Assembly: GCF_005885605.1 (NCBI RefSeq)
Contig: NZ_SZVP01000001.1
Span: 186,001-250,000 of the forward strand
DNA: 64,000 nt
Reading direction: 5' to 3'
From: Colwellia ponticola
GTDB taxonomy: Bacteria; Pseudomonadota; Gammaproteobacteria; Enterobacterales; Alteromonadaceae
Part shown: positions 1 through 10,414 of the stretch, one piece after another
Numbering within the stretch: the stretch's first letter is position 1
How the letters are laid out: each line of letters opens with the position of its first letter
Translations under genes and position numbers: made by a program
The notes under the pieces: generated by a model
What the model was told of the DNA's origin: nothing
The model's input: the letters and a program-made list of their open reading frames with translations, nothing else
Database searches by the model: none

Positions 1-593
1 CCGATTTACGCGCGCCAACGCCTTCAGCTGCTGCCGAGTTAGTATCAAGTGACCGCAGTGAATTACTGCACCACGTAACCATGCTTAAACAACGTTTAAT
101 TAAAGCGCAACAAGCGAAGTTAACGCTTTTAACCAACGAAAGTAAGTATTTTCAACACCGTTTATTACAAGTTCACCCACAGCAGCAATTACAGCTACAA
201 CAACAAAGAGCTGATGAATTACATTTACGTTTGAAACAAGCGATGAAGCGTAATATAGTACAAATTCAAAGCAAACCAGCGCAACTTAAACAACGACTTT
301 TACAGCAATCCCCTGAAAAAAACATTCTATTACAGCAAGCACAGCTTAAGCAAAACACAGCGAGAATAACGCAAGCTATGCAAAGTACGTTGCAGCATAA
401 AAGTGAGAGGTTTGTTAATTTACTTGAACAGTTACAACTTGTTAGCCCGCTTGCCACGATAGCAAGAGGTTATAGTGTTACGCGAAATAACAACAATAAC
501 GTGATCACTAAAGTCGGGCAAGTAGCGAATGACGAGCAAATCAGCGTACAGTTAACTGATGGGCGCATTACTGCTAGGGTAATAAAAGAATAA
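1..593 (+). CDS. xseA: Exodeoxyribonuclease VII large subunit, 3' part
   Basis: C-terminal part of XseA, the large subunit of exonuclease VII, which with XseB degrades single-stranded DNA in the cytoplasm. The frame is open from base 3, where it reads DLRAPTPSAAAELV, a hallmark stretch of the XseA nuclease domain. A glutamine-rich helical region (the long coiled coil of the family) follows. The tail LATIARGYSVTRN...ISVQLTDGRITARV is the typical XseA C-terminal beta domain. The gene is cut by the window start, so its start codon is not visible. In E. coli xseA is also close to der, which supports the call. The first internal ATG, at 81, is not the gene start. Confidence 0.93.
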   Translation, partial: DLRAPTPSAAAELVSSDRSELLHHVTMLKQRLIKAQQAKLTLLTNESKYFQHRLLQVHPQQQLQLQQQRADELHLRLKQAMKRNIVQIQSKPAQLKQRLLQQSPEKNILLQQAQLKQNTARITQAMQSTLQHKSERFVNLLEQLQLVSPLATIARGYSVTRNNNNNVITKVGQVANDEQISVQLTDGRITARVIKE

Positions 594-624
594 CAACAAT
601 AATAACGACAGGAATGCACTTTTC

Positions 625-2058
625 ATGCGCTTTAATTACCGAATAGTTTTCATTATTACTACCTTAGTTTTTATCTTGTCTACCACGCTAACACTCATTA
701 ACTACTTAACCTCGATGGAGGCTACACGCGAGCAACTAAAAAATAGTGCCCTACCGCTCACCATAGATAATATATATACCGAAATTCAAAAAAATATTAT
801 TGAACCTAATCTAATTGCTTCCATGATGGCGCACGATACTTTTTTAATTGATTGGTTTTCACATGAAGAGGCTGAAGTAGACAAAGTTATTCGCTACTTA
901 GAAACGATTCAAAATAAATACCAAATGTTCACCGCATTTTTAGTGTCAGACAAAAGCAAAAACTATTACTCTGCCGCCGGTATTTTAAATAAAGTCGAGC
1001 TCAAAAAACCTAACAGCCTATGGTATTTTGAATTTCAACAACGTGCTGAGGTGAGTGAAATCAATATAGATAATAACAGCCATATGGGTAATGAACTGAT
1101 CATGTTTATTAACCATAAAATACTCGATAGTGATTACCACATGATTGGGGCTACAGGTATTGGATTAAAAACTTCCTATATCAATGACATGCTTAAAGCA
1201 TTTAGACAACGCTATCAGTTTTCAGTGTTCTTTGTCGATGATACCGGCAAAGTGGTTATTGCTGAAGAAAATGTAAAAGTATTACAACATCTCAGTGATG
1301 TCCCTGAGTTAGCGATTCAATTACCCGATATTATTGGTAAAGGCAGTCAAGTATTTTCTTACCAACAAGCTGGTGAAGCGTATTTGCTCAATAGAAAGTA
1401 TATAGATGAGTTAGACCTATACCTTATTGTAGAAGCTAAGGTGAATAATTTTACCAAAAAAGCGAAAGAAACACTTTATTTCAATATTGCGGTATCCGCT
1501 GCTGCTACAGTACTTATTAGCCTGGTCATTGTATTATACGTGAGAAAAATTCATCTAAAACTCAATAAATTAGCGAGTAATGATGTACTTACTGGCTTAC
1601 CTAACCGACGTAGTTTTCATGAACACCTAGCGCAATTGCTACTACTTAAAGAGCGTAATAACTCGAATTTGTCAGTTTTATTTATTGATATTGATAACTT
1701 TAAACACGTTAACGACACCAAAGGTCATGATGTCGGTGATAAAGTGCTAAAAGCCTTGGCAAAGGTATTAAATAGTCATGTCAGAAAAAGTGATTTTGTT
1801 GCGCGCTGGGGCGGAGAAGAGTTTGTGATTGTGCTTATCGACTCGGACATTAATCAAGCGCAAGTGATTGCTGAGCAACTACGTTCAAGCGTTGCCAATA
1901 ATAGCCATTTAGCGCAAATTAGCCAACAGCACATTACCATTAGTTTAGGGCTAACATCGGTCGCTCATGACGATACTATTGATAGTATTTTAAAGCGTGC
2001 TGATGATGCTTTATACCAAGCTAAGTCGCTAGGTAAAAATCGTATCATCTCATATTAA
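625..2058 (+). CDS. Membrane diguanylate cyclase with periplasmic sensor
   Basis: Predicted to make cyclic di-GMP from two GTP at the inner membrane. A transmembrane helix (about residues 8-28) is followed by a periplasmic region of about 250 residues that looks like a double Cache sensor, then a second helix (about 287-306) and a GGDEF domain to the C-terminus. The active-site motif is GGEEF in ARWGGEEFVIVL. An RxxD product-inhibition site (RKSD) sits five residues before it, so the enzyme is probably active and feedback-inhibited. It starts 31 bases after xseA. Its stop overlaps the end of the convergent PilZ gene by 9 bases. The ligand is unknown. Domain calls come from motif reading only. 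Confidence 0.88.
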   Translation: MRFNYRIVFIITTLVFILSTTLTLINYLTSMEATREQLKNSALPLTIDNIYTEIQKNIIEPNLIASMMAHDTFLIDWFSHEEAEVDKVIRYLETIQNKYQMFTAFLVSDKSKNYYSAAGILNKVELKKPNSLWYFEFQQRAEVSEINIDNNSHMGNELIMFINHKILDSDYHMIGATGIGLKTSYINDMLKAFRQRYQFSVFFVDDTGKVVIAEENVKVLQHLSDVPELAIQLPDIIGKGSQVFSYQQAGEAYLLNRKYIDELDLYLIVEAKVNNFTKKAKETLYFNIAVSAAATVLISLVIVLYVRKIHLKLNKLASNDVLTGLPNRRSFHEHLAQLLLLKERNNSNLSVLFIDIDNFKHVNDTKGHDVGDKVLKALAKVLNSHVRKSDFVARWGGEEFVIVLIDSDINQAQVIAEQLRSSVANNSHLAQISQQHITISLGLTSVAHDDTIDSILKRADDALYQAKSLGKNRIISY

Positions 2059-2724
2059 TGCCAGATAGAGTAATTCAACAACTTGTTGCTTATTTACTTG
2101 GTTAAATTTCACACCAAACGATAAGCCATCAACTTGTTGCTTAATATTGCACACTGTCGCGCTCAACTTAATATTACTTTCACCTTCGTTGCCCTCAACA
2201 ACAATCTCAATGATCTTATCTTCGGCCAGTACCAGTTTTTCTCCATTAAGAATATCGAGTTGACCACCTGAAACGGATAAATTGGTAATGGTGGTTTGCC
2301 AATATAAATCATCAATCTTTACTTTAGCCGGTATATGCGTATCAATACGCACTGAGGCGCGTAGTTGTTGCAAAGTCACCGTGTTAGGAATATCTAGTAC
2401 CATAATACGTGACGGTATTTGTAAGGTTTGTCTAATGCTACTAATAAAAGCAACAGCAGCGCCTTCACGCCCTTCAATAAGCCCTCTTACCGTCACCACA
2501 GTCCCTGCAATAATATATTTAGAAAAGCTGCCTAGCTTTCTGCTGTCTGGAAACTCAACCAATACATACTTTTTAGGTGAATAGCCGATATAGAAAGTGT
2601 TAAATTTTCTTTTTTGTCCAGCCGGGGTAGCAATATCTATGATGATAGGCGCGCCAGCTTTTAAGTAAGCTAAATTACGCGCAGAAGGCTTGGAAGGATC
2701 CGTTAAAATGGCTTTTTCGATCAT
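2050..2724 (-). CDS. PilZ-domain c-di-GMP receptor (YcgR-like)
   Basis: Predicted cytoplasmic cyclic di-GMP binding protein of 224 residues. The N-terminal half looks like the YcgR-type PilZN domain. The C-terminal half is a PilZ domain with both ligand motifs: RxxxR as RASVR near residue 121 and the NxSxxG motif as NLSVSGG near residue 148. Proteins of this layout act as c-di-GMP-dependent motility brakes or exopolysaccharide effectors, and the target here is unknown. It lies tail to tail with a diguanylate cyclase whose last 9 bases it overlaps, which makes a synthase-receptor pair. It may have its own promoter in the 143-base gap after der. Confidence 0.85.
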   Translation of the reverse strand: MIEKAILTDPSKPSARNLAYLKAGAPIIIDIATPAGQKRKFNTFYIGYSPKKYVLVEFPDSRKLGSFSKYIIAGTVVTVRGLIEGREGAAVAFISSIRQTLQIPSRIMVLDIPNTVTLQQLRASVRIDTHIPAKVKIDDLYWQTTITNLSVSGGQLDILNGEKLVLAEDKIIEIVVEGNEGESNIKLSATVCNIKQQVDGLSFGVKFNQVNKQQVVELLYLALI

Positions 2725-2867
2725 ATTTTAAATAACATCAAGGTAAAGCGTATCTCACCTTAATTAAATAAGTTAAAAATTGCAACGAGCCTGTCTTCTA
2801 TTGTGCTGTGTATAATGATTACAGCACTAACAGACTTTACAGGCAAGTTACCTTAACATGCTCAGGG

Positions 2868-4355
2868 TTAGTCTTTTTTATAACCTTCTGTTGCTCGAGC
2901 AATTTTCTTTTTCTCGGTAAAGCTTAGTTTCTTTTTGCCCGCAAATGGGTTTAAAGTATCTTTAAATTGCACACGAATAGGTGTACCCATCATTTTTAAT
3001 GACTTACGGTAATAGTTCATTAAGTAACGCTTATAAGACACAGGTAGTTTTTTCGCTAAGTTACCATGAATAATAATAATGGGTGGGTTATAACCACCAG
3101 CATGGGCATATTTTAGCTTAATGCGTCGACCTTGATAAATTGGCGGCTGATGATCAAAAACGGCCATATCTAATATTTTAGTTACCATTGCGGTAGAGAT
3201 ACGTTTAGTTGCTGAAACAAACGCTTCTTCAACTGACTCATATAAATGACCAACACCTGTGCCATGCAGCGCAGAAATAAAATGAATACGGGCAAAATCA
3301 ATAAAGCCTAAGCGTCTATCCATTTCAGTTTTAATGCGATCTTTTTCATGATCCGCTAAACCATCCCATTTATTAACGGCAACAACTAACGAGCGCCCTG
3401 ACTCAAGAATAAAGCCCAGCAAGCTTAAATCTTGATCACTAATGCCCTCTTGCGCATCAATAATAAGTAAACAAACATTAGCATCTTCAATAGCACGTAA
3501 TGTTTTAATTACCGAATATTTTTCAACAACATCTGTGACATTTTTACGACGACGAATACCAGCAGTATCAATTAAGGTATACTCGCGGCCATTACGTTCC
3601 ATAGGAATATAAACGCTATCACGGGTAGTGCCTGGCATATCATAAACAACCACACGTTCTTCACCAAGAATACGGTTAGTTAAGGTTGATTTACCCACAT
3701 TAGGGCGACCAATAATAGCTAATTTTATTTTGTCATTTTCTTTTGGCTCATCGGCAAGCTTTTTAGCGAGCTCTTCTTCACTAAGCTCTACTTCAAATTC
3801 ATCAGCAAACTCGTCGTGTTCTTCACCTTCAACTCTAGGCTTAACCGGATTGGCTAAGGCTTCAATATGAGGTGTTAATGCTAGCGTTAACAATTGGGTA
3901 ACGCCGCGGCCATGGGCAGCAGCAATCTGATGGACATGTTCACCTAAGCCTAGCGAGTAAAACTCTGCTACAGCTGAGTCGCCATCAATGCCATCAATTT
4001 TATTGGCAACGACAAATATTTTTTTATTTTGTTTACGTAAATGATCGGCAATACCGTGATCTGCTGCGGTTAAGCCGTCACGAGCATCAACTAAAAATAA
4101 TACCGCATCGGCTTCTTCTATCGCCATTAACGACTGTTCAGCCATTAACAAATCAATCCCTTGTTCATCACCATTAATACCACCGGTATCAATAACAATA
4201 AAAGGATGTTCTTCTACTTCCGCTTGACCATATTGACGATCGCGCGTTAAACCAGGGTAATCGGCAACAAGTGCATCACGGCTACGGGTTAAACGATTAA
4301 ATAATGTTGACTTGCCTACATTAGGACGACCAACTAGAGCAACTACAGGTAGCAT
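2868..4355 (-). CDS. der: Ribosome biogenesis GTPase Der
   Basis: Der (EngA) is an essential GTPase that assists 50S ribosome maturation. The 495-residue protein has two consecutive Era-like GTPase domains, each with a P-loop GRPNVGKST (near residues 8 and 216). DxxG motifs are seen as DTGG and DTAG, and NKxD motifs as NKID and NKWD. The C-terminal KH-like domain ends in a basic tail. I place the start at the ATG giving [12 protein letters not shown] because GAGG precedes it at a good distance. A longer in-frame version adds only nine non-conserved residues. It is the last gene of the hisS-yfgM-bamB-der string, although a terminator follows bamB. Confidence 0.97.
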   Translation of the reverse strand: MLPVVALVGRPNVGKSTLFNRLTRSRDALVADYPGLTRDRQYGQAEVEEHPFIVIDTGGINGDEQGIDLLMAEQSLMAIEEADAVLFLVDARDGLTAADHGIADHLRKQNKKIFVVANKIDGIDGDSAVAEFYSLGLGEHVHQIAAAHGRGVTQLLTLALTPHIEALANPVKPRVEGEEHDEFADEFEVELSEEELAKKLADEPKENDKIKLAIIGRPNVGKSTLTNRILGEERVVVYDMPGTTRDSVYIPMERNGREYTLIDTAGIRRRKNVTDVVEKYSVIKTLRAIEDANVCLLIIDAQEGISDQDLSLLGFILESGRSLVVAVNKWDGLADHEKDRIKTEMDRRLGFIDFARIHFISALHGTGVGHLYESVEEAFVSATKRISTAMVTKILDMAVFDHQPPIYQGRRIKLKYAHAGGYNPPIIIIHGNLAKKLPVSYKRYLMNYYRKSLKMMGTPIRVQFKDTLNPFAGKKKLSFTEKKKIARATEGYKKD

Positions 4356-4486
4356 GAGCACCTCAAATAAATCACTATACAAGCGAGTAAGTATAGTAAT
4401 TCAAAAAATAAATAAAAACTAAATATCGTTAATAATGCCTACAGTGTTATTTAACTACATAAGGGATTATTAAATAATATGACTAA

Positions 4487-4533
4487 AAACAAACAACGGC
4501 TTCATATGTAATTTATACAAATGAGCCGTTGTT
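4487..4533 (-). terminator. Hairpin between bamB and der
   Basis: Perfect 10-bp inverted repeat AACAACGGCT / AGCCGTTGTT around a 22-base loop. Read on the minus strand it is followed by the T-rich run TGTTTGTTTTT. It looks like a second, backup terminator for bamB, or an attenuating stem upstream of der. Confidence 0.6.
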
Positions 4534-4561
4534 AATTATAGTTACTTAACAAGAAGTAACT

Positions 4562-4590
4562 AAAAATAGTACTGCTTATTGTGCAGTACT
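4562..4590 (-). terminator. bamB terminator built into the stop codon
   Basis: Perfect 8-bp inverted repeat AGTACTGC / GCAGTACT. On the minus strand it is followed by ATTTTTAG. The ascending arm is the last sense codons of bamB (Ser-Thr-Ala) and the loop contains the TAA stop. This is compact use of coding sequence as a terminator stem. Confidence 0.7.
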
Positions 4591-5820
4591 AACAATTTTC
4601 GGTGTAACAATAACTTGTAAATCACCATCTCGTGATTGGCTATACATTATATCATCAACAACGGTTGGCGTTGAATGTATGCCGCTACTATCAACTTTAT
4701 GGCGAGAAACTATTTCGCCTGTTTCTTGATCAAGCCAATGTAAGTAACCTTCAAAGTCACCAACGACAATATACTTGCCAACAACCGCTGGCCCAGTTAC
4801 TTCACGGTTTGTTAACACGACATTACTCCAACGTTCAATACCATTAAGGCGGCTTAGCGCATAAATGTGACCACGGGTAGTAGTAATAAAAATATCATTA
4901 CGGTAAACGGCTATTTGGCGGTATGAAGAGTACTGACGTTTCCATAAAATACGCCCAGACTGTAATTCAATTGCCACTAAGTTTCCACGCGCAGAAATAG
5001 CATAAACTTTGTCGCCGAAAACCACTGGCGCTGAGTCAAGGTCAATAACACGTTGTAATTCGGTAGAGCCTGTTGCTTCTCCTACTTCAGTAAGCCAGCC
5101 TGCTTGGCCTTTTTCAAGGATATATACGCCTAACTCGCCTTTACCTGAGCCAACTAATACGCCGCCTGATGCAATCACCGGTGTACTAATACCACGTAAT
5201 GTTAACGCAGGTACATCCTGCTCTGCTTTCCACAACACTTCGCCATTACTGGCATCAAAAGCTTGTAAAATACCCGAGGCTGAATTAACCACTAAAATAC
5301 CAGAATCAATGGCTGGTGGTGTAATAATTTCACCTTTTACTTTACCTTGCCAAACTAATTCGCCGGTTTGTGCGTCAAGTGCAAAGATGTCGCCATTTTC
5401 TGTGCCGATAAAAACTTTATTAAGCCCTGCTGTTGGACCACCAGCGACTAACGCTGAAACGCGACTATCCCAAAAACTACGCTTGTTATGAATGTCACTT
5501 AGATCAGCTTGCCAAATTTTCTTACCGCTTTCTTTATCAAAAGCAATAACATCACCCATACGGCTGGCACTGTAAACCTTGTTATAAGCAACAATGGGTT
5601 TTATTCGTGAAAAGTAATCACTAACACCGTCACCAACACTACGATCCCACAACACTTTTACTTCAAAAGCATTATCTAATTCTGTTAGTTCTGCAATTTT
5701 GGTACTAGGGTCTTCATCATCTTTTGATGAACACGCAAATAAACCTGAAGACAACACGATAATAGCGAGTATTTTAGTTGCATTAAGCCCTTTAAAAATT
5801 TTCTTATCAAAACAACGCAT
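4576..5820 (-). CDS. bamB: Outer membrane assembly lipoprotein BamB
   Basis: BamB is the beta-propeller lipoprotein of the BAM complex, which inserts beta-barrel proteins into the outer membrane. A signal peptide ends in the lipobox LFAC followed by SSK, so the mature protein is predicted to be lipidated. The rest shows the repeated PQQ-propeller blades (VYSASRMGDVIAFDKESGK, VFIGTENGDIFALDAQTGE and others). I chose the ATG giving MRCFDKKIF because AAGG lies seven bases upstream. The longer frame would start at a TTG six codons earlier. It follows yfgM by 49 bases in the conserved hisS-yfgM-bamB-der order. Confidence 0.96.
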   Translation of the reverse strand: MRCFDKKIFKGLNATKILAIIVLSSGLFACSSKDDEDPSTKIAELTELDNAFEVKVLWDRSVGDGVSDYFSRIKPIVAYNKVYSASRMGDVIAFDKESGKKIWQADLSDIHNKRSFWDSRVSALVAGGPTAGLNKVFIGTENGDIFALDAQTGELVWQGKVKGEIITPPAIDSGILVVNSASGILQAFDASNGEVLWKAEQDVPALTLRGISTPVIASGGVLVGSGKGELGVYILEKGQAGWLTEVGEATGSTELQRVIDLDSAPVVFGDKVYAISARGNLVAIELQSGRILWKRQYSSYRQIAVYRNDIFITTTRGHIYALSRLNGIERWSNVVLTNREVTGPAVVGKYIVVGDFEGYLHWLDQETGEIVSRHKVDSSGIHSTPTVVDDIMYSQSRDGDLQVIVTPKIVSTAQ

Positions 5821-5869
5821 AGTATGCCTTATTAACAAAAGTAATTGATTTTACTAGTAACCAAAAAAG

Positions 5870-6556
5870 TTATTTAACAACTGGCTCAGCAACTGCCGGC
5901 TCTGTTAGTGGTAATGGCGTTACAGATAATGTAGTTATTGGCGCTAAATCATCTAATTTAACTTGTAAGCTAGGGCTAGTAGCAATGCCATCAGCGGCAA
6001 TGGCAACTTGATAAGCATTACGAGCAAGAGTTTTTTTACCTTGCTGCAAATACACATCACCTTTAATTTCTTCAATAGCGGCAGTAAATGATTCAGGTAA
6101 TGGCTTATCTAAAGTCGCTAATGCTTCACTGTATTCTTTAAGCTGTGTTTGTACACGCGCTAAACGTAAGCTTGCTATCGCCTTGATACCGTCTGTTGGT
6201 GCAGACTCAATGGCAATAGTTAATTGCTTTTTAGCTTGTGCCCAATCTTTATGTGACGCGGCTTCTTTCGCTAGCGCAAGAGCTGCTAAGGTCACATAAC
6301 TATTATCACCATTTTCACTGATAAATTTTTCAGCGTTAGCCGTAAAGGTTTCATCATTGTTATTAGCTTGTTCGATCAGCGTTTGGTAACTGTCTGATAC
6401 GGCTAGCTCTTGTTCAAATTTGTTATCTTGATAGACATTAAACCCGATAAAGCCTGCAAAACCTAAAACGATACCTGCAATAATAGTATTACCATTTTTT
6501 TGCCAGTAACTTTTAATGGCTTCTACTTGTTGTTCTTCTGTTTGATAAATTTCCAC
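5870..6556 (-). CDS. yfgM: YfgM-type ancillary SecYEG translocon protein
   Basis: YfgM is a single-pass inner-membrane protein with a periplasmic TPR domain that contacts SecYEG and periplasmic chaperones. The 228-residue protein has the family's cytoplasmic N-terminus (TEEQQVEAIKSYWQKNG), one membrane helix (about residues 23-41) and a helical TPR-like C-terminal region. The start is GTG with AAGG seven bases upstream, matching the conserved N-terminus. It lies 24 bases after hisS and before bamB, the usual order, which implies co-transcription. Confidence 0.93.
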   Translation of the reverse strand: MEIYQTEEQQVEAIKSYWQKNGNTIIAGIVLGFAGFIGFNVYQDNKFEQELAVSDSYQTLIEQANNNDETFTANAEKFISENGDNSYVTLAALALAKEAASHKDWAQAKKQLTIAIESAPTDGIKAIASLRLARVQTQLKEYSEALATLDKPLPESFTAAIEEIKGDVYLQQGKKTLARNAYQVAIAADGIATSPSLQVKLDDLAPITTLSVTPLPLTEPAVAEPVVK

Positions 6557-6580
6557 TACTTCACCTTGAGGCTTAAGCCT

Positions 6581-7861
6581 TTAAATTAATTCAGCTAACA
6601 AGCTCGACACTTGATTAAATTCGATACTTTGTTGTTCTTTTTGTCCGCGTAGGTATTTTACCATCACTTTTTCTTGGGCAATTTCATCATCACCTAAAAT
6701 TAACGCGATTTGCGCACCGGATTTATCGGCACGTTTTAATTGTTTTTTCATATTGCCGCCACCGCAATGACATTGCAATCTTATCTCAGGGACTTGATCA
6801 CGCCATTGCTCTGCTAATTTGTTAGCTGCAACTTGCGCATCATCGCCTAATATAACCACATAAGCATCTACCTGTGGACGAATATTAGTGACTTTCTCTA
6901 ACTCGGTTAACATTAACACTAAACGTTCAATACCTAAGGCAAAACCAAAGGCTGGTGTGGCTTTACCACCCAGTTGCTCAACTAAACCATCGTAACGACC
7001 TCCCGCACAAATTGTCCCTTGTGCGCCAAGTGTACTAGTAACCCATTCAAACACAGTGCGATTATAATAATCTAAACCACGCACTAAACGCTCATTTAAT
7101 ACATACTTAATACCTGCGGCATCTAAGCGCGCACATAGTGTATCAAAATGCGCTTGCGTTTCTTCACCAAAGTGTTCTGATAGCTTAGGCGCATTAATTA
7201 ATGCTTCTTGTACTTGTGGGTTTTTACTATCAAGCACTCTTAGTGGGTTAGTGTGCATGCGTCGTTTAGAGTCGTCATCAAGCTGCTCTTCATGCTCACG
7301 TAAATAAGCAATTAACGCTTCACGGTAATTAGCGCGCTCTTCATTCGAGCCTAATGAGTTCAACTCTAATGTGACAAATTCATTGATGCCAAGTTCCCGC
7401 CATAGGCGAGCTGTAAGCAAAATAATTTCAGCATCTATATCGGGCGTTGCAATACCAAAGGCTTCTAAACCAAATTGATGAAACTGGCGATAACGGCCTT
7501 TTTGTGGTCGCTCATGACGAAACATCGGCCCCATATACCAAAGACGTTGCTCTTGATTATACAATAAACCATGCTGATTACCCGCACGAACACAGCTGGC
7601 AGTACCTTCAGGACGTAGTGTTAAACTGTCACCATTTAAGTCATCAAAGGTGTACATTTCTTTTTCAACAATGTCAGTAACTTCGCCAATACCACGTTTA
7701 AATAGTGCGGTTGACTCAACAATAGGCATACGAATTTCGGCAAAACCATAATTACTGGCAACGCGACGTAGTACTGCCTCAACCATTTGCCACACGTTGG
7801 TTTCACTTGGGAGGCAATCATTCATGCCACGAATTGCTTGTAGAGCCTTTTGTTTAGCCAC
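6581..7861 (-). CDS. hisS: Histidine--tRNA ligase
   Basis: Class II aminoacyl-tRNA synthetase that charges tRNA-His in the cytoplasm. The 426 residues match the normal length. Visible signatures are [10 protein letters not shown] at the N-terminus, motif 2 around [19 protein letters not shown], the histidine-binding [17 protein letters not shown], and motif 3 in [11 protein letters not shown]. The C-terminal anticodon-binding domain follows. The start is GTG ([12 protein letters not shown] aligns with the family). It is the first gene of the hisS-yfgM-bamB group, with ispG 162 bases upstream on the same strand. Confidence 0.98.
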   Translation of the reverse strand: MAKQKALQAIRGMNDCLPSETNVWQMVEAVLRRVASNYGFAEIRMPIVESTALFKRGIGEVTDIVEKEMYTFDDLNGDSLTLRPEGTASCVRAGNQHGLLYNQEQRLWYMGPMFRHERPQKGRYRQFHQFGLEAFGIATPDIDAEIILLTARLWRELGINEFVTLELNSLGSNEERANYREALIAYLREHEEQLDDDSKRRMHTNPLRVLDSKNPQVQEALINAPKLSEHFGEETQAHFDTLCARLDAAGIKYVLNERLVRGLDYYNRTVFEWVTSTLGAQGTICAGGRYDGLVEQLGGKATPAFGFALGIERLVLMLTELEKVTNIRPQVDAYVVILGDDAQVAANKLAEQWRDQVPEIRLQCHCGGGNMKKQLKRADKSGAQIALILGDDEIAQEKVMVKYLRGQKEQQSIEFNQVSSLLAELI

Positions 7862-7965
7862 TGAGGGGTCTCTCTTTGTTATTTTTATAAAGTGCTATAC
7901 CTGTTTATTAATGACAGTTATAGGTATTAAGATTGTGTTTAATTTACGCAGCGCGCAGTATACAT

Positions 7966-8008
7966 AATAAAAGAGCGCTAATAAACCATAGTCATTATTA
8001 GTGCTTTT
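7966..8008 (-). terminator. Terminator after ispG
   Basis: Inverted repeat AGCGCTAATAA / TTATTAGTGCT (11 bp, one G-T pair). On the minus strand it is followed by CTTTTATT. It lies between the ispG stop and hisS and would end the rlmN-pilF-rodZ-ispG transcript. Confidence 0.75.
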
Positions 8009-8023
8009 CTATTAGAATGATAT

Positions 8024-9154
8024 TTAATCAACAGCGGTAAAGTCTATTTTATTTTTATCATCTTGGCGTTCGTTTATTGCATGTGCTTTGGCACGAATGC
8101 GTTGTTCAAGTTGGTCGACCAAGTTGTTATTATCAAAGCGCTCTTTTTGACGAATACCATCAACATAATAGCCACTTTTTTTACTACTACCGGTTAAGCC
8201 AAGATCTGACACCATAGCTTCCCCTGGACCATTCACAATACAACCAATAATTGATACATCCATTGGTGTCATAATATCTTCAATACGTTGCTCCAATGCA
8301 TTAACCGTCGCAACGACATCAAATTCTTGGCGAGAGCAGCTTGGACAAGCGATTAAATTAATACCACGACTGCGTAATTTAAGTGATTTTAAAATATCAA
8401 AGCCTACTTTAATTTCTTCAATAGGATCAGCGGCCAGTGAGATGCGAATGGTATCGCCAATACCTTGTGCTAATAATATGCCTAGACCTACCGATGATTT
8501 AACCGAGCCAGAGCGTAAACCACCCGCCTCGGTAATACCTAAATGTAATGGGTTATCAATTTGTTTGGCGAGTAATTTGTACGACTCTACCGCTAAAAAA
8601 ACGTCAGACGCTTTAACGCTTACTTTAAATTCGTGAAAATTTAATCGGTCTAAAATATCAACATGACGCATGGCTGATTCTAACAAGGCTTCAGGTGTTG
8701 GTTCGCTATATTTTTCTTGAATATCTTTTTCTAGCGAGCCGCCATTAACCCCTATTCTGATCGGAATATTATTATCACGAGCACATTCAACCACACTGCG
8801 AATTCTGCTTTCATTACCAATATTGCCTGGGTTAATACGCAAACAATCTGCGCCATACTCAGCCACTTTTAAGGCGATACGGTAATCAAAATGAATATCA
8901 GTCACCAACGGCACGTTAACTTGTTTTTTGATTTCACGAAAAGCTTCAGCCGCGTCCATCGTAGGCACACTAACCCGAACAATATCAGCACCAACAGCTT
9001 CTAGCGCTTTTATTTGTGCGACTGTTGCGGCAACATTGGTAGTCAGGGTGTTGGTCATTGATTGCACGGTGATAGGCGCATCACCACCAACAGGAACATT
9101 ACCGACCATAATTTGACGAGAAACACGGCGTATAATTGGAGATTCTTTAAACAT
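8024..9154 (-). CDS. ispG: 4-hydroxy-3-methylbut-2-enyl diphosphate synthase
   Basis: IspG (GcpE) is the penultimate enzyme of the MEP isoprenoid pathway and carries a 4Fe-4S cluster. Family signatures are QSMTNTLT near the N-terminus, the DIHFD motif, LRINPGNIG, and the cluster cysteines CPSC and GCIVNGPGE near the C-terminus. I start it at the ATG giving [10 protein letters not shown] (376 residues, normal length). The in-frame extension upstream is not family-like. It sits between rodZ and hisS as in enterobacteria. The tail after the last cysteine loop ends in a charged segment that varies between species. Confidence 0.97.
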   Translation of the reverse strand: MFKESPIIRRVSRQIMVGNVPVGGDAPITVQSMTNTLTTNVAATVAQIKALEAVGADIVRVSVPTMDAAEAFREIKKQVNVPLVTDIHFDYRIALKVAEYGADCLRINPGNIGNESRIRSVVECARDNNIPIRIGVNGGSLEKDIQEKYSEPTPEALLESAMRHVDILDRLNFHEFKVSVKASDVFLAVESYKLLAKQIDNPLHLGITEAGGLRSGSVKSSVGLGILLAQGIGDTIRISLAADPIEEIKVGFDILKSLKLRSRGINLIACPSCSRQEFDVVATVNALEQRIEDIMTPMDVSIIGCIVNGPGEAMVSDLGLTGSSKKSGYYVDGIRQKERFDNNNLVDQLEQRIRAKAHAINERQDDKNKIDFTAVD

Positions 9155-9349
9155 AATTGTCTTTATCTTTGTTAGTGATAGTAGAGTAGAACTTGGTTTC
9201 AAATTTATTGTTAAGCTTGGTATTAATAAGCTTGTTATTGAAAATATTTTTTAATCAGTACGTTATGTCGTTTACTTAACTTGAGTAAGGAGCAGCAGTA
9301 GCGCAAAGCGAAGGTTATTAATCAATAAAAGCTAGCCTTTAACTACCGA

Positions 9350-10414
9350 CTACTCAGCCATAGGTAAGTTAAATTTAGCAATATTACCGGTCTCAAAAGT
9401 CGACATATCTACCGGTTGACCGTTAAAAGTAATACTGGTTAATTCTGGCTTACCAATGGTAATACGCAGTGGCGCTTCTCCTTGAATAGTCATTACATAA
9501 CCTGACTTTTTAACGCCCCAAGCAATTCGCTCGCCGTTAGCATCAAAAATATTCACCCAACAATCGCCATTAAAGGTAAATACCGCCGTACTTAATAGCT
9601 GTATATTAGGCTGAGATACCGTGGTGTCCAAAGCATTTAAACTTGCACTCGTTAGCGTGTTTTTCGCTGAGGTATCAGTGACTGAGATTTTAGCGATTGA
9701 CGTGTTAGTCGCTAAGTTATCTTCTGTTAACTGACCCATCGCGTTATCATCAGTATGTGATTCTGCTTGTGAAGCCATTTTTTGCTCATCATCTGACGAG
9801 TTAGTATCTGTATATTGCTCACTATTTTCTAAGTTATCGTTTACCTTATTGTCTAGGTTACTAGAGACATGATTATCAGCTACCATTTCACTTTGATCAT
9901 CGATAGCAGTAACCATAGCAACATCATTTATTTGCTCTCTGCTGTCTTGCTGCCACCATAAAACAGTTAAACCAATCAACACAGCAACAATAAAGTAGCT
10001 TAACCACATCACCCTGCTATGCTCTGCCTGCTTACTTGTTTCTTTAGAGAAACTGAGCATTTCACTGCGCTGGGTAGTCGCCGCATTCAATGCTTGATAA
10101 CTTGCCAGTACATCATCGCCATTAACCCCTACTAACTTAGCGTAATTAGTAAGATAACCGCGATTAAAGGTAAACGGTATTAACGGGTCTAAATTATCAT
10201 TTTCAATATTATTAATAATATTTATTGTTAAGTTTAGTTTACTGGCGATATGCTCCTTAGATAAGGATAGCGTTTTACGTGCGTCACGTAACATAGTGCC
10301 CGGACTTATCATCACCACATTTTCTATTAACTCTTCAGATTCATTACTAAATTTGCTGTTAGCCATTTTTTCTTCTTTGCCTATTTCATTAGCAAGGGAT
10401 GCTTGATTATTCAT
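9350..10414 (-). CDS. rodZ: Cytoskeletal protein RodZ
   Basis: RodZ links MreB filaments to the cell-wall elongation machinery. The 354-residue protein shows the expected order: a cytoplasmic helix-turn-helix of the Xre type (about residues 38-105, LRDARKTLSLSKEHIASKLN), one membrane helix (about 134-152), a long Ser/Thr/Asp-rich periplasmic linker, and a C-terminal beta domain (DUF4115, CWVNIFDANGERIAWGVKK). Its ATG lies 8 bases inside the end of pilF, so translation is probably coupled. It has only a weak ribosome site of its own. Confidence 0.94.
   Translation of the reverse strand: MNNQASLANEIGKEEKMANSKFSNESEELIENVVMISPGTMLRDARKTLSLSKEHIASKLNLTINIINNIENDNLDPLIPFTFNRGYLTNYAKLVGVNGDDVLASYQALNAATTQRSEMLSFSKETSKQAEHSRVMWLSYFIVAVLIGLTVLWWQQDSREQINDVAMVTAIDDQSEMVADNHVSSNLDNKVNDNLENSEQYTDTNSSDDEQKMASQAESHTDDNAMGQLTEDNLATNTSIAKISVTDTSAKNTLTSASLNALDTTVSQPNIQLLSTAVFTFNGDCWVNIFDANGERIAWGVKKSGYVMTIQGEAPLRITIGKPELTSITFNGQPVDMSTFETGNIAKFNLPMAE

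Noticed and set aside
5009..5491. Long plus-strand frame opposite bamB
   Set aside because: It is the antisense of a clear bamB propeller domain, with no ribosome site and biased Pro/Ser/Thr composition.
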